From the NCBI GenBank assembly GCA_030426725.1, contig JAUHXZ010000010.1, forward strand, positions 1 to 62,096: a stretch of 62,096 nucleotides of DNA, written 5' to 3'. Both the position numbers and the translations under genes were made by a program. Within the stretch, counting starts at the first letter, position 1. Each line of letters opens with the position of its first letter. A model generated the notes under the pieces. That model did not search any database and was not told where the DNA came from. It worked only from the letters and a program-made list of their open reading frames with translations. This DNA is from Actinomycetes bacterium. GTDB taxonomy: Bacteria > Actinomycetota > Actinomycetes > Propionibacteriales > Propionibacteriaceae. Below are positions 1-8,100 of this stretch, in pieces.

Positions 1-99
1 CGATTCGAACCCGGGGCGGACCAGTGGCGGATCACGTTCCACCCCGACACCGGCAAACCCGAAGTCCACGCACCCCAGCGCATGGCCAAGTACCTGTGA
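1..99 (+). CDS. C-terminal end of an unidentified protein (truncated by window edge)
   Basis: Reading from base 1 in frame 1 gives 32 residues ending in TGA at 97-99 (...KPEVHAPQRMAKYL). The segment is open from the window edge and is followed at once by a hairpin, so it is probably the tail of a real gene entering from the left. Too little is visible to name a family. Confidence 0.5.
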   Translation, partial: RFEPGADQWRITFHPDTGKPEVHAPQRMAKYL

Positions 100-102
100 C
101 CA

Positions 103-118
103 GGGCAGGACTCTGCCC
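103..118. terminator. Small hairpin between convergent genes
   Basis: GGGCAG (103-108), a 4-nt loop, then CTGCCC (113-118). It lies between the end of the truncated plus-strand gene (stop at 99) and the end of the minus-strand gene that stops at 129, so it could terminate both. There is no T-tract, as is common in high-GC actinobacteria. Confidence 0.45.
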
Positions 119-128
119 CGGTCACGGC

Positions 129-323
129 TCAGTGGTCCTGGCTGTGGCCCTTCAGCACCATCCGCATGATGCGCAGGTCGTAGGCGATGAACCGGAAGAA
201 CTGCCTCACCAGGCTCTGGCGACGGCGGAGCGTCGCCTCGGTCGGGAGCGGCGCCCTCGACAGGTCGGCCACCGTCGAGCCCTCCGGAGCCGTCAGATGC
301 GGGGTTCGGGCTTGCTCACTCAT
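129..323 (-). CDS. Small conserved-looking protein downstream of the SQR-like flavoprotein
   Basis: A 64-residue protein beginning MSEQARTPHL. I chose ATG 323 because it lies just after the stop of the upstream flavoprotein gene (329-331), with GGAG upstream; a start at 350 would overlap that gene. The N-terminal half is polar and proline-rich. The C-terminal half (FFRFIAYDLRIMRMVLKGH) is basic and aromatic and could lie on a membrane surface. The 5-bp gap means it is co-transcribed, and presumably co-functional, with the flavoprotein. I do not recognise a family. Confidence 0.6.
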   Translation of the reverse strand: MSEQARTPHLTAPEGSTVADLSRAPLPTEATLRRRQSLVRQFFRFIAYDLRIMRMVLKGHSQDH

Positions 324-328
324 CGCGC

Positions 329-1786
329 TCACTCCGGAATCAGCTGCCACAGCGGCAGCGCCTTGGCCTTGTAGATGAACAGGTAATGCAGCATCAGCTT
401 GACCCAGTGGCCGGCCAGCCCCACCTCTCCTCGGGTGTCGGCGAGATCGCGGCCGGTCGGGAACTTCTGATAGTCGGGCACCACGGGCAGCATCGTCATC
501 GCCGCGGCGGAGCCGGTCGTCAGGCCCTGCCCCACCGACGCGACGCAGGCCGCGCCCATTGCGGCCATCGATGCGTCATGGTTCTTCGCCGAGGGTCCCT
601 TCTTGATCCGGTCCGCGATCGACATGGCGGCCGTCTTGCCCATCACGCCCGAGGGCATGCCGGTGCGGGGCGGCGACGGCGCGATGACCGTCCCGTTGGC
701 GCTCTTACGGGGCCGGGAGATCTGGTGCGGCGGAGCGAACGCGATCCCGACGGCCCAGATGTTGTCGTAGCCGACGGCCTGGTAGGTCTTCGGCCAGTCG
801 GCGGCGGTCCACTCCTCGTAGGGCTTCGGCGTGTAGTCGGCGTCCACCTTCATGAATCCCGACGGCGCGAACAGTTGGTCAGTGATCTCACCGCCCTCGC
901 GGTCGAACGCCTTCAGCGCCACGCCACCGAACGGCGGCAACAGCATGCCGAAGTCGAACTCCAGCGTGTGATGGTTGCCGTCGAGGGTCTCGTAGTGGAC
1001 CACCCCCGGCTCCACCCTGCTGACGTGCGCCCCGAGGATCGCCTCGACGCCCCGCTCGCGGAACAGCGATCCGGTCCACAGTTCGGAAGTGGTCTGGAAG
1101 CCGCGCTCCTCGAACACCATGCCGTCGACCCCGAAGTCGCCCAACTGGGCCTCGTTGGTGAGGTAGACCAGGCGGGCATTGTCACGGACCCCGGCCTCGC
1201 GGAGCTCGTGGTCGACGTTGAAGACGTACTCGAACGCTGCGCCCTCGCAGGTGCAGGTGCCGTGCCCCATACCCACGACGAGAGTCAGCTTCTCGCCGCC
1301 CTTGAGCCGCTCGATCGCGACCTTGAGCGAGTGGGACGCCTCGATGGCGTGGTCGGCGGTGCAGACGCTGACGGTGTTCCCGCCGTCGGGGCCGAGGCCC
1401 GGCGTGGCGCCGAACTTGAGCTGCGGCCCGGTGGCGTTGATGAGGTAGTCGTAGCGGATCCGCTCCGTCTGTCCCTCCTTGCCGGGCAGCGTGTACTCGA
1501 TGTCGACACCCGGACGGTCGGACTCCTCGTCGCCGACCGGCCGGATGGCGGTCGCCTTCGCCTGGAGGAAGCGAACCCCCTTCTTCTTGTAGACGGGCGC
1601 GAGTGGGAAGACCACCTGCTTCTTGCTCATCTTCCCGACTCCGACCCAGATGTTGCTGGGGATCCAGTTCCACTGCGAGTTCGGCGACACCACCGTGATG
1701 GTGTTGCCGGACGGCAGCAGGCGGGACAGGTGAAGGGCGGCGGTGTGTCCCGACACGCCGGCCCCCAAGACCACGACGTCAGCCAT
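329..1786 (-). CDS. Sulfide:quinone oxidoreductase-like FAD-dependent oxidoreductase
   Basis: A 485-residue flavoprotein of the NADH-dehydrogenase-II/SQR/flavocytochrome c sulfide dehydrogenase superfamily. The FAD-binding Rossmann motif VVLGAGVSGHTAAL is at residues 4-17. A second glycine-rich dinucleotide region (LTLVVGMGHGT) is followed by two cysteines near residues 177 and 179; other cysteines lie near 139 and 413. The C-terminus (WVKLMLHYLFIYKAKALPLWQLI) is amphipathic, like the membrane-docking tails of SQRs. Members pass electrons from sulfide or polysulfide to quinone at the inner face of the membrane. Whether the cysteines match the catalytic pair was not checked by alignment, so sulfide as substrate is inference. 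An RBS (AAAGGAG) precedes the ATG. The gene diverges from a TetR gene and shares a 110-bp intergenic region with it. Confidence 0.8.
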   Translation of the reverse strand: MADVVVLGAGVSGHTAALHLSRLLPSGNTITVVSPNSQWNWIPSNIWVGVGKMSKKQVVFPLAPVYKKKGVRFLQAKATAIRPVGDEESDRPGVDIEYTLPGKEGQTERIRYDYLINATGPQLKFGATPGLGPDGGNTVSVCTADHAIEASHSLKVAIERLKGGEKLTLVVGMGHGTCTCEGAAFEYVFNVDHELREAGVRDNARLVYLTNEAQLGDFGVDGMVFEERGFQTTSELWTGSLFRERGVEAILGAHVSRVEPGVVHYETLDGNHHTLEFDFGMLLPPFGGVALKAFDREGGEITDQLFAPSGFMKVDADYTPKPYEEWTAADWPKTYQAVGYDNIWAVGIAFAPPHQISRPRKSANGTVIAPSPPRTGMPSGVMGKTAAMSIADRIKKGPSAKNHDASMAAMGAACVASVGQGLTTGSAAAMTMLPVVPDYQKFPTGRDLADTRGEVGLAGHWVKLMLHYLFIYKAKALPLWQLIPE

Positions 1787-1859
1787 GAAAACTCCTTTGT
1801 TTCACCTCCCACCATATTCCCCCGGGGGCATACGCGCGGCGACTGCTCCCGGTCCCGCC

Positions 1860-1906
1860 TTGACAACTGATTGAACACAGGTTCAAGATATTGAACATGA
1901 GTTCAA
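1860..1906 (+). promoter_or_regulatory. Promoter with two tandem identical palindromic operators, second one over the tetR start codon
   Basis: TTGAAC-N4-GTTCAA occurs twice, at 1871-1886 and 1891-1906. Centres are 20 bp apart, about two helical turns. A -35 match TTGACA lies at 1860-1865 and a weak -10 (CAAGAT, 1884-1889) sits 18 bp downstream, so the first palindrome fills the spacer and the second covers the ATG at 1897. The arrangement fits autoregulation by the TetR protein encoded next, with cooperative binding. It could also influence the divergent flavoprotein gene. Confidence 0.75.
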
Positions 1907-2535
1907 CCGATGATCTCCAGGCCAACGCACGCATCCGTGGGGCCGCCATGGACCTCTTCGGCAAGCAGGGCATCCGGGCCACCACCGTCCGGCAGATCGC
2001 CCAGGCCGCCGGGGTCTCCCCCGGTCTGGTCATCCACCACTTCGGTAGCAAAGACGGCCTCCGCCGGGCCTGTGACGAGTGGATGATGGCGCAGATCACC
2101 GCCACGAAGACGGCGGCCGTGTCCGGCGGCGGCGCCATGGAGGCCGTGTTCCGGGCCCAGAACCAGTTCCGGCCCTTCTACGGCTACATCGCGGCCTCCA
2201 TCTCCGAAGGGGGCGAGGGCGCAGACCGGCTGTTCGAGGCCATGCGCCGCCTCACCCGCGACATGTTCGACGTCGGAGTCCCCGCGGGTATCCTCCGCGA
2301 GCCGTCCGACATCGACGCCATGTCCACAGTGCTGGTGGCCCTCACGCTCGGCGCCACGATGCTCGAGGGTCAGCTGGCCCGGCACCTGGGGGGCGAGCAT
2401 CTCCTCGACCCCGAGGTCATGCCCCGCTACTCCATCACCGCCACGGAGCTGTTCACCTACGGCATCTTCGCCGACGACACGATGCTCCGGCAGATCCAGG
2501 CAGCCTTCGCCAAGCCGCCACCCGACGGCCTCTGA
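1897..2535 (+). CDS. TetR/AcrR-family transcriptional regulator
   Basis: A 212-residue repressor. The N-terminal HTH is clear (ARIRGAAMDLFGKQGIRATTVRQIAQAAG, then the recognition-helix region VSPGLVIHHFGSK). The C-terminal ligand-binding domain is divergent. I prefer ATG 1897 over TTG 1891 because the candidate -10 would place the transcript start at or next to 1897, giving a leaderless mRNA, and because TTG 1891 is part of the operator palindrome. It leads a cassette with an ABC ATPase (32 bp downstream) and permease. By analogy with other TetR-ABC exporter cassettes it likely represses its own operon until an exported toxic compound binds. The ligand is unknown. Confidence 0.88.
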   Translation: MSSTDDLQANARIRGAAMDLFGKQGIRATTVRQIAQAAGVSPGLVIHHFGSKDGLRRACDEWMMAQITATKTAAVSGGGAMEAVFRAQNQFRPFYGYIAASISEGGEGADRLFEAMRRLTRDMFDVGVPAGILREPSDIDAMSTVLVALTLGATMLEGQLARHLGGEHLLDPEVMPRYSITATELFTYGIFADDTMLRQIQAAFAKPPPDGL

Positions 2536-2567
2536 TCGTCCCCCACCCACTCATCACATAGGCAGCC

Positions 2568-3461
2568 ATGACCACCGTCATCGAGACAACCAACCTGACC
2601 AAGACCTTCGGCCGCACCGTCGCCCTCGACGAGCTCAACCTCACCGTCGAGGCCGGCGACGTGCACGGCTTCCTCGGCCCCAACGGCGCCGGGAAGACCA
2701 CCACCATCCGCATCCTCCTCGGGCTCATCCGGCCGGACTCCGGCTCCGCGACCGTCCTGGGCGGCCACCCCATCCGCGACGCCGTCGAGCTCCACCGGCG
2801 CATCGCCTACGTCCCCGGCGACGTCGAACTCTGGCCGCAGCTCACCGGCGGCGAGGCCATCGACGTGCTCGGCCGGCTCCGCGGCGACGGCGACAGGAGC
2901 CGCGTCGACGAGCTGTGCGAGCGCTTCGACCTCGACCGCACCAAGAAGGCCCGCACCTACTCCAAGGGCAACCGGCAGAAGGTCGCCCTCATCGCGGCGC
3001 TCGCGAGCGACGCCGACCTGTTCATTCTCGACGAGCCCACATCCGGCCTCGACCCGCTCATGGAGGCCATCTTCCAGGAGGAGGTCCGCGCCCTCATCGC
3101 CCGCGGCGCCACCGTGCTGCTCAGCTCGCACATCCTCAGCCAGGTCGAAGCCCTCGCCAACCGCGTGTCGGTCATCCGCGACGGCGCCATCGTGGAGACG
3201 GGCACGCTCGACGAGATGCGCCACCTCCGCCGCACCACCATCCAGGCCACCCTCGAACGCCCCGTCGACGGCCTCGACGCGACGCCCGGCGTCCACGGGC
3301 TCACCCTCACCGGCGGGCGGCTCACCATGGAGGTCGACGGCGAGCACATCGGCGCCGTCATGTCGCGGCTCACCGACGCCGGCCTCACCTCCGTCGTCGC
3401 TCATCCCCCGACGCTCGAGCAGATGCTGCTGCGCCACTATGGGGAGGCGACCACCCGATGA
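2568..3461 (+). CDS. ABC exporter, ATP-binding subunit
   Basis: A 297-residue ATPase. Walker A GPNGAGKTTT is near residues 38-47, the signature is degenerate (YSKGNRQKVAL instead of LSGGQ), and Walker B is LFILDEPTSGLDP, followed by an H-loop (SSHIL). The C-terminal roughly 80 residues are an extra domain seen in drug-export ATPases of the CcmA/DrrA class. It probably powers the permease whose gene overlaps its stop codon by 4 bp (ATGA). Together with the upstream TetR gene this is an inducible efflux cassette. The exported substrate cannot be read from sequence. Confidence 0.9.
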   Translation: MTTVIETTNLTKTFGRTVALDELNLTVEAGDVHGFLGPNGAGKTTTIRILLGLIRPDSGSATVLGGHPIRDAVELHRRIAYVPGDVELWPQLTGGEAIDVLGRLRGDGDRSRVDELCERFDLDRTKKARTYSKGNRQKVALIAALASDADLFILDEPTSGLDPLMEAIFQEEVRALIARGATVLLSSHILSQVEALANRVSVIRDGAIVETGTLDEMRHLRRTTIQATLERPVDGLDATPGVHGLTLTGGRLTMEVDGEHIGAVMSRLTDAGLTSVVAHPPTLEQMLLRHYGEATTR

Positions 3462-5083
3462 GCGCGCCCCTCACCGCCACCGGCCCACTGCTGCGCTTCA
3501 CCGCGCGCCGGGACCGGATCAAGCTCGGCATCTGGGTGGGTGCCCTGTTCATCTTCGTGCCGTACATGATGACGGCCTACCAGACGATCTTCGCCACCCC
3601 CGAGGACCTGGCACCCCTCGCCGCCATGCTCGCGAACCCGTCGCTGACGCTGTTCACCGGGCCCGGCTACGGGCTCCGCGACATCGATCCGGCCACCCTC
3701 GAACACCAGGTGATCTTCGCCAGCGTCTACTGGCTCTACATGCTCATCATGGTGGGCCTGATGAACGTGATGCTCGTGTCGCGGCACACCCGCCTCGAGG
3801 AGCAGACCGGGCGCGCCGAGCTCGTGCGCGCGGCCCCGGTGGGGCGGATGGCACCGCTCGCGTCGACGCTGATCCTCGCGCTCATCGCCAACCTCCTCGT
3901 CGGCGGGCTGACCGCCGGCTCGCTCATCGCCTACGGCAGCGACGCCACCTCGTCGCTGCTCATCGGCACCGCCACCGCCGGCTTCGGCCTGCTGTTCGCC
4001 GGGGTCACCACCGTGACGAGCCAGTTCACCGCGTTCTCCTCCGGCGGCAGCGGCATGGCCGGCGCCGTCCTGGCTGCGGCATTCGTGGTGCGCGGTGTCG
4101 GCGACATGGCTGCCGGACCCGACGCGTACGGCACGTGGATCTCGTGGCTGTCGCCGTTCGCCTGGGCGCAGCAGACCGCCCCGTTCGTCCTCGACCGCTG
4201 GTGGCCGGCCGCCCTGCTGTACGCCGGCGCCGCGGTGTTCATCGGCATCGGCGTGGTGCTGGCGTCGCGCCGCGACCTGGGCTCCGGCCTCGTCCAGCCC
4301 CGCCGCGGCCGCTCCACGGCACCGGCCTGGCTGCGGAGCCCGCTGACGCTTGCCTGGCGGATCCAGCGAACTCAGACGACGTGGTGGTTGGTCGGGCTCG
4401 CACTTGCCGGCCTCATGTACGGCTCGTTCACCCCCGCCATGGTCGAGGGCGTCGACGCCCTTCCCGACCTGTTCAACCAGCTGATGGGCGGGGTCGAGGG
4501 CGCACTCGACGGCTACCTCACCCTCACCGTGACGATGATGCGCGTCACCGTGGCGATCTACGTGGTCATCGCGTGGCAGAGGGTGGCCTCCGAGGAGACC
4601 GACGGCCGCGCCGAGCCGGTCCTCGCCACCGACGTGCGGCCGTGGGCATGGCTGGCCGGCCACGCCGTCGTCATCGGCGTCGCGAGCATCCTCATGCTGC
4701 TGGTCACCGGCACCATCGCCGGGGTCTTCGGCGGCATGATCGACGGCGAATGGGGACTGGTCCCCGACACCATCGTCGCCTCGCTGGCCGGCATCCCCGC
4801 CGTGCTCGTTGTCCTGGGCCTGGCCATGGCGTTGCACTCGCTCGCGCCGCGCCTGGTGGGCATTGCCTGGATCCCTGTGATCGCCGGCGGACTCATCGAG
4901 GTCTTCGGCGACCTCATGCAGCTGCCGAACTGGGCGCGCCAGATCTCCCCGTTCGAGCACACCCCGTCGATGCCCGCGGAGGAGTTCACCCTGGCGCCGT
5001 TCCTCGTCCAGGCCGCGGTCGCCGCGGCCCTCGCGGCGGTCGCGCTGTGGCGCATCGGGCGACGCGACATCCCCGGCCACTGA
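3458..5083 (+). CDS. ABC exporter permease, large multi-spanning subunit
   Basis: A 541-residue membrane protein starting MSAPLTATGPLLRF at ATG 3458, which overlaps the ATPase stop as ATGA; a longer upstream extension in this frame would run through the ATPase gene and is rejected. Roughly twelve hydrophobic segments fall in two halves separated by a basic linker (RRDLGSGLVQPRRGRS, near residues 265-285). This size and duplication are typical of antibiotic-export permeases of the tetronasin-resistance type. The family assignment is by architecture. It is translationally coupled to the ATPase. Confidence 0.85.
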   Translation: MSAPLTATGPLLRFTARRDRIKLGIWVGALFIFVPYMMTAYQTIFATPEDLAPLAAMLANPSLTLFTGPGYGLRDIDPATLEHQVIFASVYWLYMLIMVGLMNVMLVSRHTRLEEQTGRAELVRAAPVGRMAPLASTLILALIANLLVGGLTAGSLIAYGSDATSSLLIGTATAGFGLLFAGVTTVTSQFTAFSSGGSGMAGAVLAAAFVVRGVGDMAAGPDAYGTWISWLSPFAWAQQTAPFVLDRWWPAALLYAGAAVFIGIGVVLASRRDLGSGLVQPRRGRSTAPAWLRSPLTLAWRIQRTQTTWWLVGLALAGLMYGSFTPAMVEGVDALPDLFNQLMGGVEGALDGYLTLTVTMMRVTVAIYVVIAWQRVASEETDGRAEPVLATDVRPWAWLAGHAVVIGVASILMLLVTGTIAGVFGGMIDGEWGLVPDTIVASLAGIPAVLVVLGLAMALHSLAPRLVGIAWIPVIAGGLIEVFGDLMQLPNWARQISPFEHTPSMPAEEFTLAPFLVQAAVAAALAAVALWRIGRRDIPGH

Positions 5084-5121
5084 TTACTCACCCCGGGGGC
5101 TGTCCGCACGTCGCCGCTCTG

Positions 5122-5135
5122 TAGCGTGAACGGCG
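5122..5135 (+). promoter_or_regulatory. -10 hexamer of a leaderless gene
   Basis: TAGCGT at 5122-5127 fits the actinobacterial TANNNT -10 pattern and lies 7 nt before GTG 5135. No Shine-Dalgarno sequence is visible, which supports leaderless initiation. No good -35 is seen. Confidence 0.4.
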
Positions 5136-8100
5136 TGCGGACAGCTTCCCTCGGCCTCGACATAGGGTCCACGACGGTCAAGGCCGTCGTGCGCGACGGC
5201 GACCACACCCTGTTCACCGACTACCGCCGGCACAACGCCGACGCCCGCGGCGCGCTGCGCACCCTGCTCGGCGACATCGCCGACGCGTTCCCCGGACTCG
5301 AGCTGCGCGCCGCCATCTCCGGCTCGGCCGGCCTCGGTGTCGCCGACCTGCTCGGCGTCGAGTTCGTCCAGGAGGTCATCGCCAGCACCGAGGCCATCGA
5401 ACGGTTCCTACCCGAGGCCGAAGTCGTCATCGAACTCGGCGGGGAGGACGCGAAGGTCACCTACCTGAAGCCCGTCGTCGAGCAGCGGATGAACGGCTCC
5501 TGCGCGGGCGGCACGGGAGCATTCATCGACCAGATGGCCAGCCTCCTGCACACCGACGCCGGCGGCCTCGACGACCTGGCCTCCCGGTACCGCCACCTGT
5601 ACCCCATCGCGTCGCGGTGCGGGGTGTTCGCGAAGTCCGATCTGCAGCCCCTGCTCAACCAGGGCGCCGCGCACACCGACCTCGCGGCCTCCGTGTTCCA
5701 GGCGGTCGCCGTCCAGACCATCGCCGGGCTCGCCTGCGGGCATCCGATCCGCGGCAACGTCGTCTTCCTCGGCGGCCCGCTGCACTTCCTCCCCGAACTG
5801 CGCAAGGCCTACGAGCGGGCACTCGGCGACCAGACGTTCACCACACCCCCCGACGCCCACCTCTATGTCGCGATCGGTGCCGCCCTCCTGGCCGCCGACT
5901 CCGCGTCGGCACCGACCACAGCATCGGCCCTCGCCGACCGGCTCAGCAACCGGGTGATGATCCCGCTGAGCAGCGCCCGGATGCGGCCCCTGTTCGCCGA
6001 CGACGCCGAGCGCACCGCCTTCGACGCCCGCCACGCGCGGGCCACCATCCCCACCGGCGACATTTCAGCGGCCACCGGGCCCCTGTTCCTCGGCATCGAC
6101 GCCGGCTCCACCACCGTCAAGGCCGTCGTCCTCACCGCCGACGGCGAACTCGTGTTCTCCCACTACCAGGGCAGCAACAACCCGGTCGCCGTCTCGCTCG
6201 GCATCTTGCGCGACGTCTACGCGGCGATCCCCGATTCCGCGTTCCTGGCCCGCACCTGCGTCACCGGCTACGGCGAATCCCTCGTCCGTGCCGCGCTGCG
6301 CCTCGACGACGGCGAGATCGAGACCATGGCCCACTACCGGGCCGCGGCACACGTCAGCCCCGGGGTGACGTCGGTCATCGACATCGGCGGCCAGGACATG
6401 AAGTTCCTGTCCATCAAGGACGGCGCCGTCGACTCCATCGCCGTCAACGAGGCCTGCTCGTCGGGCTGCGGGTCGTTCCTGCAGACGTTCGCCGCGTCGA
6501 TGGGCACCGACATCCACACCTTCGCCGGCCGGGCGCTCACCTCCGAGGCGCCCGTCGATCTGGGCACCCGCTGCACGGTGTTCATGAACTCGTCGGTCAA
6601 GCAGGCGCTCCGCGAGGGCGCCGGCGTCGGCGACATCGCCGCCGGACTGTCCTACTCCGTCGTCCGCAACGCGCTGTACAAGGTGATCAAGCTCCGCGAC
6701 GCCGGCCAGCTCGGCGACCGCGTCGTCGTCCAGGGCGGCACCTTCCTCAACGACGCGGTCCTGCGCGCCTTCGAGCTGCAGACCGGCGTCGACGTGGTAC
6801 GCCCCGACATCGCCGGGCTGATGGGCGCCTTCGGGGCCGCGCTCACCGCGCAGCGCAACTGGAACGACGGCGAACGCACCCAGGCGCTGGGCCCCGGCGA
6901 GCTGGACGGTTTCTCCATCGACACGACACTCGACACCTGCCGGCTCTGCCAGAACCACTGCCAGCTCACCATCTCCCGCTTCGGCGACGGCACCCGGCAC
7001 GTCTCCGGCAACCGCTGCGAGCGCGGCGCCAGCCTCGAGAGGCTGCCACCGAAGTCAGAGCTGCCCAACCTGTTCGACTACAAGTACCGCCGCCTCTTCG
7101 GCTACCGGCGGCTCACCGACGACAAGGCGTTCCGCGGCGAGATCGGCGTCCCCCGCGTGCTCAACATGTACGAGAACTACCCGCTGTGGTTCACGGTGCT
7201 CAGCCGCCTCGGGTTCCGCGTCGTCATCTCCGGCCGCTCCAGCCACGAGGTGTTCGAGCGCGGCATGGACACCATCACGTCGGAGAACATCTGCTACCCC
7301 GCCAAGCTCGTCCACGGCCACGTCGAGAACCTCCTCGACCGCGGACTGAGGACGATCTTCTACCCGTGCGTGCCGTACGAAGGGCATGAGTCCGAGGGCG
7401 CCGACAACCACTTCAACTGCCCCATCGTCGCGTTCTACCCGCAGGTCATCGAACGCAACATCGCCCGCCTGCAGGAACCCGGTGTGCGATTCCTGTCCCC
7501 CATGCTCAACCTCGACGACCCGGCCAAGCTCGCCGAGCGCCTCGCCGAGGTGTTCGCCGACTGGGGCGTCACCCTCGTCGAGGCCGAGGCCGCCGTCGAG
7601 GCCGGCTTCGAGGAGGACGCCGCCTTCAAGGCCGACGTCCGCGCCGAGGGCCGCCGCGCCCGGGAGTACCTGGCAGAGCGCGGGCTCAAAGGCATCGTGC
7701 TGGCCGGCCGGCCCTACCACGTCGACCCCGAGGTCAACCACGGCATCCCCAGCCTCATCAACGGCCTCGGCATGGGCGTGCTCACCGAGGACTCCGTCAT
7801 CGACCCGGCCGGCGCGAAGCTCGAGCGGCCGCTGCGGGTCCGCGACCAGTGGGTCTACCACAGCCGCCTCTACGAGGCCGCCTCCGTCGCCGGGCCCGAC
7901 CCGGACCTGCACGTCGTCCAACTCACCTCCTTCGGCTGCGGCGTCGACGCGGTGACCACCGACCAGGTCGCCGAGATCCTGGAGGGCTCGGGCGACCTCT
8001 GCACGCTGCTCAAGATCGACGAGGTGTCCAACCTCGGCGCGGCCACGATCCGGCTGCGCTCCATGAAGGCCGCCGCGGCCGAGCGCGCCGGATCCGCCGT

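Noticed and set aside
386..1870. Long plus-strand open frame antisense to the SQR-like gene
   Set aside because: GC-rich shadow frame; the encoded protein is low-complexity in Arg, Gly and His and lacks motifs, whereas the minus-strand gene has a clear family.
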